Assembly: GCA_045110515.1 (NCBI GenBank) | Contig: JBGCGD010000004.1 | Coordinates: 1-64,000 of the forward strand | Length of the DNA stretch: 64,000 bases | Direction of reading: 5' to 3' | Origin: Granulosicoccus sp045110515 | GTDB taxonomy: Bacteria; Pseudomonadota; Gammaproteobacteria; Granulosicoccales; Granulosicoccaceae | Part shown: positions 1 to 8,529 of the stretch, one piece after another | Layout: each line of letters starts with the position of its first letter | Numbering within the stretch: the first letter of the stretch is position 1 | The notes under the pieces: generated by a model | Told to the model about the DNA's origin: nothing | The model's database searches: none | What the model saw: the letters and a program-made list of their open reading frames with translations, nothing else | Translations under genes and position numbers: made by a program

Positions 1-84
1 GGCTAGCGTTAGCCGCGTTAAAGACCGGGAAACCAAACGTGCGCTCAAAGTAGTCTGGAATTCCATCACTATCTGAATCGTGGT
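1..84 (-). pseudogene. Left-edge fragment of a calcium-binding (thrombospondin type 3-like) repeat protein
   Basis: Read on the minus strand this stretch encodes HDSDSDGIPDYFERTFGF followed by PVFNAANAS and then leaves the window. The acidic DSDSDGIPDYFE core is the pattern of thrombospondin type 3 / EF-hand-like calcium-binding repeats found in large secreted bacterial proteins. Upstream of the repeat the same frame stays open, but the residues do not look like such a protein and coincide with the oppositely oriented ArdC remnant. The gene therefore seems to have lost its 5' part here, although the bulk lies outside the window and cannot be judged. Confidence 0.45.
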
Positions 85-95
85 TTTGATGGCGG

Positions 96-620
96 GTCTT
101 AGTCGCAATTGCGCGTCCGAATGAACAGGCAGTAACTAAAAATACAATTTGCGCTGCCGAGGAAGGCACCGCAGATTTCAATATGCCGTGGTGTAAAACA
201 CAGCTACCTATCATCGCTCTTACTGAGAACTCCTACCGAGAGATGAATACAATTTCTCCATGGGCTAGTAATACTAGTGAAGGATATCAATCGTCTGAAT
301 AAATAATTTGCCAAAGCTCGAAAGTGGCTGAACGGCAAGTTCGGAAAGGACAAAAAGGCGCAAAGGCTTTCTTTTTTAGCCGCCTTAACATTGAGGACGA
401 TCCAGAAGATGGAGAATCTACTAATACTGGATTCCAAAAGTTCTATTTTGTATACAACGCAGATCAACTCGAATCGATCAACGACAATCAAGCTTCGCTT
501 GAATCACCCGTTTTTGAAAACACACATGCCTCAGAGCAGAGTCTCTGCCGAGCTAAAAGCGAAAACGTAAAAGATCCTATAGAGGGCGAACATGCGGTGT
601 ATCAAGAACAATCTGCCTAG
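96..620 (+). pseudogene. Decayed ArdC-type antirestriction N-terminal domain
   Basis: One plus-strand frame, open from about position 90, carries the landmarks of the ArdC N-terminal ssDNA-binding domain (DUF1738 type) in the right order. These are VTKNTICAAEEGTADFNMPW (about 129-191), a T-x-N-S-Y-R-E-M-N-T-I-S-P-W stretch where the family has TGxxYxGxNxxxLW (about 222-272), an in-frame TAA at 300-302 where a Trp is expected, then RQVRKGQKGAKAFFF (about 336-380) and FYFVYNADQLE (about 444-476). The frame ends at 620, and the C-terminal zincin metalloprotease domain is absent. Intact ArdC proteins are about 300 residues and are carried by plasmids and integrative elements, so this is probably the debris of one. 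The part after the stop could still be read as a 98-codon ORF from a GTG at 324. Confidence 0.6.
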
Positions 621-634
621 TCATGAAGAGCTTG

Positions 635-1066
635 CTACTTTGGAAGTTCATCAATACCTTTGTTAGCCAGCTCATCAACACGCTCATTCTCCGCATGACC
701 GCTATGACCCTTCACCCATTTCCACTCGATATTGTGAGTAGCAGCTAAGCGATCAATCTCCTTCCACAGATCAGCGTTTTTGACAGGCTTTCTCGCCGCC
801 GTTTGCCAGTTCTTTTTCTTCCAACCTTCTATCCATTCGGTGATGCCCTTTCGCACGTACTGCGAGTCGGTTGTCAGCACGATGTCACTGGGTCGCTTCA
901 TGGCTTTCAGCGATTCGATGACTGCTGTCATCTCCATACGATTGTTGGTGGTGTGTTGTTCCCCACCCCACAGCTCTTTTTCATGCTTGCCTGAACGTAA
1001 TAAAGCCCCCCAACCACCCGGGCCCGGATTTCCACGACAAGCACCATCTGTATAAATTTCAATCAC
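635..1066 (-). CDS. rnhA: Ribonuclease HI
   Basis: The 143-residue protein degrades the RNA strand of RNA-DNA hybrids, removing R-loops and Okazaki primers in the cytoplasm. The whole length is the RNase H fold. It opens with IEIYTDGACRGNPGPGGWG, which holds the first catalytic Asp, followed by the NRMEM motif with the catalytic Glu, then TTDSQYV with the second Asp, and the C-terminal VKGHSGHAENERVDELA with the final His and Asp. Length is typical of the bacterial family. It lies 29 bp downstream of a same-strand methyltransferase gene, matching the yafS-rnhA neighbourhood of enterobacteria. The dnaQ gene usually beside it is not present; an ArdC remnant lies there instead. Confidence 0.97.
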   Translation of the reverse strand: MIEIYTDGACRGNPGPGGWGALLRSGKHEKELWGGEQHTTNNRMEMTAVIESLKAMKRPSDIVLTTDSQYVRKGITEWIEGWKKKNWQTAARKPVKNADLWKEIDRLAATHNIEWKWVKGHSGHAENERVDELANKGIDELPK

Positions 1067-1095
1067 GAACGACTCAAATCAGACCAGTTGAAGTA

Positions 1096-1902
1096 TTAGG
1101 GCAGCCGACTGTCGATACGAGCAACTGTGGCCGAAGGTTGTCCACTGGCATCCTCACGGGTACGAGCAAGACTTGAGGCTGCCATTCTACTGCGTGGACG
1201 ACGCCACTGGCGCATCATTGTCATGGGAATTGTTTGTTTTCTCGCGCGCATGATGTACACGCCCCCCATAACACTCATCCCGCGTTGCAAGCCTTCTAAC
1301 TTATTGAGCCGCCGCAATACTCGCTCGCTATTGATCGGTGGACGAATGAACATCGCGTTGCTATCCATTACGCGATAGTTGAGTACGGACAACCACTCAC
1401 TTACACGATGTTGCGCATAAAAACGACCGTTCCAGGGCTCTCGCCTACGCCATGCGGTCAGTGCGTGCCTTACTCCGAACATACTGTACGGGTTGAAGCC
1501 GACAATAATGAGCTGGCCATCGTCCGTAAGCACCCTATCGGCTTCTCGAAGAGCTTGATGCGCGTTATTGCAGAAATCTAAGGTGTGGAAAAAGGCCACT
1601 GCCTTCATGGTATCCGATGCCACAGGAAGTGAAAGGACATCACCGTGAATATCCGCTTCATTGCCCGGTGCATCAAGCATAAGGTGCCGTTGAAGACCGG
1701 CCCCTTTCAGCAGATGTAGATCCGGAACGAGGTTGCCGATCTGCAAACCCTGGTAGCCAAAAACATCGCCAAGTAAGGTATCCACCTCCGTTTCGAGTCG
1801 TTCCGCGATGGACTGACCAAGGCTCGTTGAGTACCATTGCGCTAGCGGCGCTTGCGCGTCTAGCCAAACGGGGCCCTCACGTACCGTTCGTATACTTTTC
1901 AT
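1096..1902 (-). CDS. Class I SAM-dependent methyltransferase (YafS-like)
   Basis: The 268-residue protein looks like a Rossmann-fold methyltransferase of the YafS type. Visible elements are DIHGDVLSLPVASDTMKAV (the acidic loop and the post-III region), AFFHTLDFCNNAHQALREAD, and VLTDDGQLIIVGFNPYSMFG, the usual strand carrying the NP-type motif of small-molecule methyltransferases. The glycine-rich motif I is weak: the expected place reads LGDVFGYQGLQIG. The C-terminal 50 residues are Arg/Ser-rich and probably disordered. The substrate is unknown. It is transcribed towards rnhA and divergently from mltD, an arrangement shared with other gammaproteobacteria except that gloB is absent. Confidence 0.8.
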   Translation of the reverse strand: MKSIRTVREGPVWLDAQAPLAQWYSTSLGQSIAERLETEVDTLLGDVFGYQGLQIGNLVPDLHLLKGAGLQRHLMLDAPGNEADIHGDVLSLPVASDTMKAVAFFHTLDFCNNAHQALREADRVLTDDGQLIIVGFNPYSMFGVRHALTAWRRREPWNGRFYAQHRVSEWLSVLNYRVMDSNAMFIRPPINSERVLRRLNKLEGLQRGMSVMGGVYIMRARKQTIPMTMMRQWRRPRSRMAASSLARTREDASGQPSATVARIDSRLP

Positions 1903-2008
1903 AGCTCGATACCGTTCACTGTCAAACTCGATGTCGTCAGACTATCTCGGAAGTCCCTACAGGCACCATACTAACGCCAGTCGTCACAGATTGGGTTCAA
2001 GTATAGCG

Positions 2009-3415
2009 ATGCTGTCACGTACAGCAGCAGCTTTCGCGCTCAGTTCGCTGGTGTGCCTGTCTATGGCACAAACAACTGACGTACCAGAACCCGCAACAGA
2101 CGGCCTGATTTTACCCAAACTGGGCAATACGCCCGAGACCGATCGAATATTGCTCCGGGAAATCGGTGACACCTATGTGTACGACCCCAACGCCATGAGC
2201 GATGAAAATTCTGAGCTCGCATCAACCATGGAATCGGACGCATCGCAAGATTCCAACCCAGAGGCGATAAACCCACTGAATGCTTGGGAAACCATCCAAC
2301 AATCGCGTCGAATACAGATCCCCGAAAACGAGCGCATCAATAAATATCGTCGTGATTACCACAAGGAAGCGATATGGGTAACCAAAATTCTGAATCGGGC
2401 CACACCATTTATCGGGCACATCGTAGACGCGCTAGATGCCCGGTACCTGCCAGCAGAACTCGCGCTGCTACCTGCCATAGAAAGCGGCTACAGGCCTGAG
2501 GTTAAAAGCAGCCAATACGCTGCCGGAATTTGGCAGTTTGTCCCTAAAACGGCCGAAGAGATCGGGATAAAGCGCAGCGTGTGGTTTGACGGACGTGCCG
2601 ACATCCGCCAATCAACCACTGCTGCGATGGACTATCTAAGTTACCTCAATGCGGAATTTCACGGTGACTGGTTGCTGACGCTTGCAGCCTACAACGCCGG
2701 ACCCGGAAGAGTTCGCGCTGCCGTAAAAAGCAACCAAAAGGCTGATAAACCCACCGATTTCTGGTCACTAAAGCTTCCACCTGAAACCTATAACTACGTA
2801 CCGAAATTTTTAGCGCTGCTTGCTATGGTTCGCTACGACTCCATGCAGGACTTTGTCATTCCGGACGTTGCGCGTGGCGATGGTTTCGAGATCGTCGACC
2901 TAGAAAGGCGCGCTAGTATTGACAAACTTGCAGCAGTCACAGGGATTGACGAAACCGTTTTACGAAACCTAAATGCCGGACTCGTTCACGGCGTCACTCC
3001 CCCGAAAGGCCCACATGTATTCTATGTATGGAAAGGTCTTGGGGACGTGTTGCGAACACGGGTAGATGAGGCTAAACAGGGCGAATTATTGACTCTGCCA
3101 GCCACCCATACTGTGGTCGCTGGCGATACGATCAGCGGCATTGCCCAGCTCTACAAAATTTCGCAACGTCGCTTACGCAGCATGAACGCTCTCGAGACCT
3201 CAAAAATTCTCATCGGACAAGAGCTGGCGGTTAGACGAAATGCGACGTTCAATGAAAGCAGCATCGAATACGTGGTCAGTATTGGAGATACCTTGTCAGA
3301 AATTGCTGACAAGCACTCTGTCCGGGTAAAGAACATTCGCAATGCCGATGGCGAGGCACTTTCTTCCGACCTTATCCATCCGGGTGTTAAGCTATTAATC
3401 AATATCGAAGAATAA
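2009..3415 (+). CDS. mltD: Membrane-bound lytic murein transglycosylase D with two LysM domains
   Basis: The enzyme cleaves the glycan strand of peptidoglycan, forming 1,6-anhydromuramic ends in the periplasm. From the ATG at 2009 the protein has 468 residues and begins with a signal peptide (MLSRTAAAFALSSLVCLSMA). An upstream ATG at 1931 in the same frame would add 26 hydrophilic residues before the signal, so 2009 is preferred. No lipobox Cys is obvious. The SLT domain shows LLPAIESGY with catalytic Glu near residue 158, AAGIWQFVPKTAEEIG and LTLAAYNAGPGRV. Two LysM modules follow, at about residues 366-410 (HTVVAGDTISGIAQLY) and 420-468 (YVVSIGDTLSEIADKH). It is divergent from the methyltransferase gene. 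Confidence 0.93.
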   Translation: MLSRTAAAFALSSLVCLSMAQTTDVPEPATDGLILPKLGNTPETDRILLREIGDTYVYDPNAMSDENSELASTMESDASQDSNPEAINPLNAWETIQQSRRIQIPENERINKYRRDYHKEAIWVTKILNRATPFIGHIVDALDARYLPAELALLPAIESGYRPEVKSSQYAAGIWQFVPKTAEEIGIKRSVWFDGRADIRQSTTAAMDYLSYLNAEFHGDWLLTLAAYNAGPGRVRAAVKSNQKADKPTDFWSLKLPPETYNYVPKFLALLAMVRYDSMQDFVIPDVARGDGFEIVDLERRASIDKLAAVTGIDETVLRNLNAGLVHGVTPPKGPHVFYVWKGLGDVLRTRVDEAKQGELLTLPATHTVVAGDTISGIAQLYKISQRRLRSMNALETSKILIGQELAVRRNATFNESSIEYVVSIGDTLSEIADKHSVRVKNIRNADGEALSSDLIHPGVKLLINIEE

Positions 3416-3509
3416 ACCTGACATTGAGCCTAAAACAGACAGTAGAAAGCTGCGAAATAATGGTTATTACGCACTCGGTGTCAATCAATTGCCTCGACCA
3501 TTAATGCTG

Positions 3510-3538
3510 TTGACGTTTGAAACATAAATACCAATAAT
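3510..3538 (+). promoter_or_regulatory. Sigma70-like promoter upstream of the FHA gene
   Basis: A TTGACG hexamer at 3510-3515 and an AATAAT hexamer at 3533-3538 are separated by 17 bp. Together they match the sigma70 consensus at 10 of 12 positions, in the AT-rich gap between mltD and the FHA-domain gene. The start codon lies about 70 bp downstream. Confidence 0.5.
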
Positions 3539-3611
3539 TCAACGATATATAGGCGTATTATAGCGCCACGGAGATTTTACCCGCAGCACGTCGAAAACTA
3601 TGAGATTGCCA

Positions 3612-4592
3612 ATGACCACTATCATCGTTACCCACGAAGACAACGAAGTTGACGAGTTCGAATTCGGTTCGGGGCACGAGGTAATCACTATAGGACGTCG
3701 GTCTACCAACGACGTAGCCATACCGAACCTCTCAATTAGTGGCAATCACGCCAAAATCACGTTTGAAGACGGCAAAGCCTGGCTTGAGGACCTGAACAGC
3801 ACGAATGGCACATACGTCAATGGCGAAGTCGTCCTTCGGCATGCCTTGGTTAGTGGCGATGACATCATTCTGGGCAAAATTCGTATGGGCGTGGTCATTC
3901 CAGAAGTATCCCGCGTAGCTGCGCTTGCCAGTGATTACGATGATTTCGATTCAAGCGACATGAGCGTTGACACTCTGGGTTCAATCGATAGTTCTCTAGA
4001 CCTACCGGGTATGGAAATGCGTGACGATTCGTTGGAAATAAATGACGATTCGTTAGAGATGCGTGACAAGCCCATCGATCACATCCCTGAAGATGAACTG
4101 TCATTTGATGAAGATGCCCGGCTGTTTGCACAACCCCCTGTGGAAACCCCGAAGACAAATAAGCGCATAGACACAGTGGCTGATGACAAGCTCAATGGCC
4201 ACGTCGAGGATCACAAGGCTCACCCGCTAGACGGCATCGAGCGAAGAACACTTTCGGCGGTCATGAGCCATGATGACACAGCACCGCCAATGCATGAACT
4301 GGACAATGCGCCAGTTTCCTCAAACGGTGCGGTTATTGAAATTAAAAATGGCGCTAAGTCTGGACAAATTCTTCCCATCGACAAGCCTGTAACGACACTG
4401 GGTCGGCCGGGTATTCAGATTGCCGCAATCATGCGTAAGCCAGACGGTTATTTTCTGATGCACATAGAGAGCGATGACAGCGTAGACCGCCCAACACTGA
4501 ATAGAGATGTCATCGGTGACGAGCCTGTGCTATTACACAGCGGTGATGAACTCAACGTAGCGGGTATCGATGTTGAATTTATGCTCTCTTAA
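3612..4592 (+). CDS. FHA-domain protein with a second, degenerate FHA-like domain
   Basis: FHA domains bind phosphothreonine peptides and usually assemble signalling or secretion complexes. Residues about 20-90 form a canonical FHA domain with IGRRSTNDV, LSISGNHAKI and LEDLNSTNGTYVNG, which include the conserved Arg, Ser, His and Asn. A long acidic linker follows, with an internal repeat (DDSLEIN / DDSLEMR) at about residues 138-152. Residues about 240-325 look like a second FHA-like domain (TLGRPGIQIAAI, DRPTLNRDVI) lacking the full pThr-binding set. The ATG at 3612 (MTTIIVTHED) starts just before the first strand; an in-frame ATG at 3600 is an alternative. No kinase, phosphatase or type VI secretion gene is adjacent, so the partner is unknown. 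Confidence 0.85.
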   Translation: MTTIIVTHEDNEVDEFEFGSGHEVITIGRRSTNDVAIPNLSISGNHAKITFEDGKAWLEDLNSTNGTYVNGEVVLRHALVSGDDIILGKIRMGVVIPEVSRVAALASDYDDFDSSDMSVDTLGSIDSSLDLPGMEMRDDSLEINDDSLEMRDKPIDHIPEDELSFDEDARLFAQPPVETPKTNKRIDTVADDKLNGHVEDHKAHPLDGIERRTLSAVMSHDDTAPPMHELDNAPVSSNGAVIEIKNGAKSGQILPIDKPVTTLGRPGIQIAAIMRKPDGYFLMHIESDDSVDRPTLNRDVIGDEPVLLHSGDELNVAGIDVEFMLS

Positions 4593-4604
4593 TTTGAGAG
4601 CATA
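4580..4604. terminator. Bidirectional hairpin between FHA gene and cysM
   Basis: TATGCTCTC at 4580-4588 pairs perfectly with GAGAGCATA at 4596-4604 around a 7-nt A/T-rich loop. The stem sits between convergent genes and overlaps the last codons of the FHA gene. No long T-run follows on either strand, so termination is inferred from position and stem quality. Confidence 0.6.
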
Positions 4605-4622
4605 AACAGGAGAAGTTTCACG

Positions 4623-5540
4623 TTAAGTGCTTGGAAATAGTCCGCTAGAAAGATAACGATCACCACGATCACACACGATCGTTACAATAACGGCATCTGT
4701 TAACGACTCCTGCAATCTCAACGCAGCTACCAGCGCCCCTCCAGAAGACACGCCAGAGAGAATACCTTCTTGCTTGGCTAACTCTCGGGCCATGTTTTCA
4801 GCATCAGTCTGATTAACGTCAATAATTTTATCGACTCTTGAAGGCTCAAATATCTTTGGCAGATAGGCTTTTGGCCAGCGTCTAATTCCCGGAATACTCG
4901 ACCCATCTTCAGGTTGAACACCCACTATCTGGATATCGGGATTCTTTTCTTTGAGATATCGGGAAACCCCCATAATGGTTCCGGTTGTCCCCATAGAGCT
5001 GACAAAGTGCGTGATTTTCCCGTGGGTGGCATCCCATAATTCGGGGCCGGTGGAACGATAGTGTGCATTCCAGTTATCCGGATTAGCAAACTGATCAAGC
5101 AGTAAACCTTCGCCCCTTTCAGCCATTGCAGCTGCGGTATCACGCGCATGCTCCATCCCTTGCTCTTCCGTAACCAAAATGAGTTCCGCGCCATAGGCCA
5201 TCATGAGTGACTTGCGTTCCTCAGTCATGTTGTCAGGCATCAAGAGCTTTAATTTATACCCCAGCGTTGCCGCCACCATCGCAAGAGCGATTCCCGTGTT
5301 ACCGCTTGTAGCCTCCAGCAGGGTATCACCCGGCTTAATCGTTCCACGAGCTTGCGCCTGCAAAATCATATTCGCGGCAGGTCGGTCTTTTACAGAACCG
5401 GCCGGGTTATCGCCTTCCAATTTTCCGAAAATTCTATTGCCCCGATCATTTGCGCTTAAACGTTGGATGGGCACCAAACGGGTATTCCCTATTTGATCGA
5501 CCATTGATGGCAAATTGAAATCTGTACCTGTGTCAGTCAT
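4623..5540 (-). CDS. cysM: Cysteine synthase B (O-acetylserine sulfhydrylase)
   Basis: This PLP enzyme forms cysteine from O-acetylserine and sulfide or thiosulfate. The 305-residue length and the sequence fit the CysM branch. PLP Lys51 lies in PAGSVKDRP, the substrate loop is EATSGNTGIALA, the phosphate-binding turn is SSMGTTGTIMG, and the C-terminal serine-rich loop is LSGVSSGGALVAAL. Its ATG overlaps the miaA stop codon by 8 nt (ATGACTGA), implying translational coupling, so it forms the distal end of an amiC-mutL-miaA-cysM run. In enterobacteria hfq follows miaA instead. CysM can use thiosulfate, which fits the sulfonate-type genes elsewhere in the window, but no direct link is shown. Confidence 0.92.
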   Translation of the reverse strand: MTDTGTDFNLPSMVDQIGNTRLVPIQRLSANDRGNRIFGKLEGDNPAGSVKDRPAANMILQAQARGTIKPGDTLLEATSGNTGIALAMVAATLGYKLKLLMPDNMTEERKSLMMAYGAELILVTEEQGMEHARDTAAAMAERGEGLLLDQFANPDNWNAHYRSTGPELWDATHGKITHFVSSMGTTGTIMGVSRYLKEKNPDIQIVGVQPEDGSSIPGIRRWPKAYLPKIFEPSRVDKIIDVNQTDAENMARELAKQEGILSGVSSGGALVAALRLQESLTDAVIVTIVCDRGDRYLSSGLFPST

Positions 5541-6531
5541 TAAAACCGGTCTCTTGCGTATTCAGTATGTTGCAAAGGGTGCTTTTTTGTTCGTCCAAAG
5601 ACAAAGCATCACAGGCTAGATAATGAACATTATCCATACCTCTGAGCCAAGTTAATTGTCGTTTCGCCAGCTGCCTAGTTGCAGCCGTCGCTTTGTCCAC
5701 CCACGTTGTGTCTGATGATGCTTTTTCAGATTCGTTCGTTTTGGAGGTATCTAAATACTCCCAGGCCTGACGATACCCAACGCTTCGAATAGCTGGCAGC
5801 TCGGCGTGGATGCGTGCATCCTCTCTTAGTGCCCTTACCTCGTCTAAAAAACCGGCCTCAAGCATAAGCGCAAAACGACGTTGGATGCGCTCATGCAACC
5901 AAGCTCTGTCATCCGGTGCCAGGGCAAACTTTACCGGCGCTTCGGGTAACAAAGACTGCGTGTTCTTTTGAAGTGTTGTCAAAGGCACACCGGTCAAGCG
6001 ATATACCTCGAGCGCTCGCTGAATTCTCTGCGGGTCATTCGGGTGAATTCGCTCAGCGGCAAGCGGATCAACGTTTGCAAGCTCTTGATGCAACGCCATC
6101 CAGCCTCTTGTAGCAGCATCATCCATCATCTCTTGCCTTAAGGCCGCATCCGCATCAGGGAGAATGGCCAAACCTTCCTCCAACGATTTGAAGTAGAGCA
6201 TCGTACCGCCAACCAACAGAGCTCTTTTGCCACGCGACTGAATTTCGCTGATAAGCTGCGATGCTTCGTTGCAAAAACGTGCCGCTGAATAGGCTTCCCA
6301 CGGATCGCAAATATCAATTAAATGATGAGGTATACCGTCGCGTTCTTCCATGGAAGGTTTTGCTGTTCCAATATCCAAACCGCGGTAAACCAGCGCGGAA
6401 TCTACGCTGATGATTTCCGCGTTGAGCGTTTTCGCCATGAACAGCGACAGATCTGTTTTACCCGAAGCGGTTGCTCCCATTAAAAACACGGGAGCGCGCG
6501 ATAACTTCGATTCTGATTCAGCGAGGTTCAC
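5533..6531 (-). CDS. miaA: tRNA dimethylallyltransferase
   Basis: The enzyme adds a dimethylallyl group to N6 of A37 in tRNAs reading UNN codons, the first step to ms2i6A. The 332-residue protein has the P-loop GATASGKTDLS (about residues 19-28), the catalytic Asp segment ISVDSALVYRGLDIGTAKP, LVGGTMLYFKSL, and the tRNA-binding segment NDPQRIQRALEVYRLTG. The C-terminal part with AIRSVGYRQAWEYL carries a small insert rich in Thr, Ser and Glu before TAATRQLAKRQLTWLR. It lies 29 bp after mutL in the classical mutL-miaA order. Confidence 0.96.
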   Translation of the reverse strand: MNLAESESKLSRAPVFLMGATASGKTDLSLFMAKTLNAEIISVDSALVYRGLDIGTAKPSMEERDGIPHHLIDICDPWEAYSAARFCNEASQLISEIQSRGKRALLVGGTMLYFKSLEEGLAILPDADAALRQEMMDDAATRGWMALHQELANVDPLAAERIHPNDPQRIQRALEVYRLTGVPLTTLQKNTQSLLPEAPVKFALAPDDRAWLHERIQRRFALMLEAGFLDEVRALREDARIHAELPAIRSVGYRQAWEYLDTSKTNESEKASSDTTWVDKATAATRQLAKRQLTWLRGMDNVHYLACDALSLDEQKSTLCNILNTQETGFND

Positions 6532-6560
6532 TGATCAATCTCATAGTTCATGCACATGGC

Positions 6561-8423
6561 TTATCGACCGCGTAAAAATAACTTATCAAGGTCCTGCATA
6601 CTGAGTGCTGTCCAGGTGGGTCTACCATGATTGCATTGGCCGCTATTCGGCGTGGATTCAATTTGGCGTAATAGCGCATTCATCTCAGACGGACTTAATG
6701 CCCTGTTAGCCCGCACCGAGCCATGACACGCCATGGACGATAAAACCTCATCGACGGCTGAACGCAGACGTTCACTGGTATCGTGATTCATTAAGTCTGA
6801 TAGCACGTCCCGTAACAAGGCACTCACATCGGCCCGCCCCAATATAGCCGGGACTTCACGTATGCACAGCTGTTCTGGCGCAATACGATCAACACTGAAT
6901 CCTAGTGAACCCAGCCATTCAACCTCCACTTCACATCGATCAGCTTCCGCTTCGCTAACATCTAGCGTCACTGGCACCAACAAAGCCTGCGTATTCAAAG
7001 CACCATTGTGATACGCCTCTTTCAGGCGTTCATAGGTGATCCTCTCGTGCGCGGCGTGTGCGTCCACGATAATCATGCCTTCACGGTTTTCAGCCAGAAT
7101 ATACACCCCATGTAAGTGTGCTCTGGCAAAGCCCAACGGAGGTATCACAGCCTCAGGCTGCGATATTTCGTCGTTTAAAGTTCCCTCAACCCGTTGCGCG
7201 TACGGGCTTATCGGCTCAGGTGCCCTGTCAGCGCCAAGACGATGCATCGCTGATAGTTGCTCTTGAACCTGTAACGGCATGGGTCGTTGCATGGGTGGAC
7301 GGGTGTACGGAGTGCTGCCACCTTGACCTGAGTTAGAGATAGCCGGAGCAGAAGTTTGTACATCAGCGAAAGTACTGGGCCCAGCTGCTTGATAATCACT
7401 GGTCGATTCCAATGCATGCTCAGGTGTTATGGCTCCCAGAAAATCTTTAATGGAACGACGGATAAAGCTATGGACCAACTGACTGTCTCTGAATCGAACT
7501 TCTTGCTTTCCCGGATGCACGTTGACGTCAACGGCCGTGGGATCCATTTCCAGGAAGAGCACAAAGGCTGGAAAACGCTGGTGATAGATTAAATCGCTGT
7601 ACGCTTGCTTAACCGCATGTGAAATGACTTTATCGCGTACAACCCGCTGGTTGACGTAAAAGTACTGCATGTCCGCTTGCGAGCGCGAAAAAGCAGGATC
7701 GGCAAGCCAGCCTTTTAATACAAGACCTGCCCCTTCTACGCTAACCGCGTGGGCACTTTCACCAAACCCTTTACCAAGAATACGAGTGATACGCTGATTC
7801 TGCGCTTGTGCATCAATCGCCGATTTACATTCGAACGTAACTTTACCGTTATGAGACAGCGTGAACGCACATTGCGGCTGAGCCATAGCCAACGTTTTAA
7901 CAACAGCTTCGCAGCGTGAAAATTCTGTACGAGGTGTCCGCATGAATTTACGCCTTGCGGGCACGTTATAAAACAAACTTGCGACATCCACCGTGCTGCC
8001 CTTCGGATGCGGCGCGGGCTCGTGCTTCATACTGCCGTCGGCTTGGTACGCTATTTTAGCGCCATGCTCGGCCTCCTCTGTACAGGAGGTAACCGTAAGC
8101 CTCGAGACTGATGCAATACTGGGCAATGCCTCACCTCGAAAACCCAACGTGCCGACCTTCCACAGATCTTCCATCGATTGAATTTTACTAGTGGCATGCC
8201 GACTCAACGCTAAAGGCAAATCGCTGGCTTCAATGCCACAACCATTGTCGCGCACCTTTATTCTATCCAGACCACCCTGTTCTAACTCCACCAGAACGTG
8301 CGTTGCTCCCGCATCAAGGGAGTTCTCGACAAGCTCCTTAACGATGGACGCGGGGCGCTCCACAACCTCGCCTGCGGCTATCTGGTTTATCAGGTGGTCA
8401 GGAAGTTGCTGTATTGTCGGCAT
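6561..8423 (-). CDS. mutL: DNA mismatch repair protein MutL
   Basis: MutL couples mismatch recognition by MutS to downstream nicking and unwinding. From the ATG at 8423 the protein has 620 residues and starts MPTIQQLPDHLINQIAAGE, the family start; an upstream in-frame TTG at 8447 adds eight residues without family support. The GHKL ATPase motifs are complete: ELVENSLDAGA, KVRDNGCGI, GFRGEALPSIASV and KGSTVDVASLFYNVPAR. The C-terminal dimerisation domain (from about residue 435) contains VDAHAAHERITYERLKE and ends with CNHGRPTW. No DQHAxxExxxxE endonuclease motif is seen, consistent with a MutH-type system. Confidence 0.97.
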   Translation of the reverse strand: MPTIQQLPDHLINQIAAGEVVERPASIVKELVENSLDAGATHVLVELEQGGLDRIKVRDNGCGIEASDLPLALSRHATSKIQSMEDLWKVGTLGFRGEALPSIASVSRLTVTSCTEEAEHGAKIAYQADGSMKHEPAPHPKGSTVDVASLFYNVPARRKFMRTPRTEFSRCEAVVKTLAMAQPQCAFTLSHNGKVTFECKSAIDAQAQNQRITRILGKGFGESAHAVSVEGAGLVLKGWLADPAFSRSQADMQYFYVNQRVVRDKVISHAVKQAYSDLIYHQRFPAFVLFLEMDPTAVDVNVHPGKQEVRFRDSQLVHSFIRRSIKDFLGAITPEHALESTSDYQAAGPSTFADVQTSAPAISNSGQGGSTPYTRPPMQRPMPLQVQEQLSAMHRLGADRAPEPISPYAQRVEGTLNDEISQPEAVIPPLGFARAHLHGVYILAENREGMIIVDAHAAHERITYERLKEAYHNGALNTQALLVPVTLDVSEAEADRCEVEVEWLGSLGFSVDRIAPEQLCIREVPAILGRADVSALLRDVLSDLMNHDTSERLRSAVDEVLSSMACHGSVRANRALSPSEMNALLRQIESTPNSGQCNHGRPTWTALSMQDLDKLFLRGR

Positions 8424-8529
8424 AGATGGTGACTGTTGTGGTTGCAAACCACACTTTAAAGGGCGAGCATCAAACCAATATTATGCGCCTGTTGTTGCTG
8501 GTATGCACGGCCCTTTCAGGGATTAATCG

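Noticed and set aside
204..491. 95-codon minus-strand frame near the left end
   Set aside because: It lies opposite the ArdC remnant, has no family resemblance or ribosome site, and its composition follows from the other strand.
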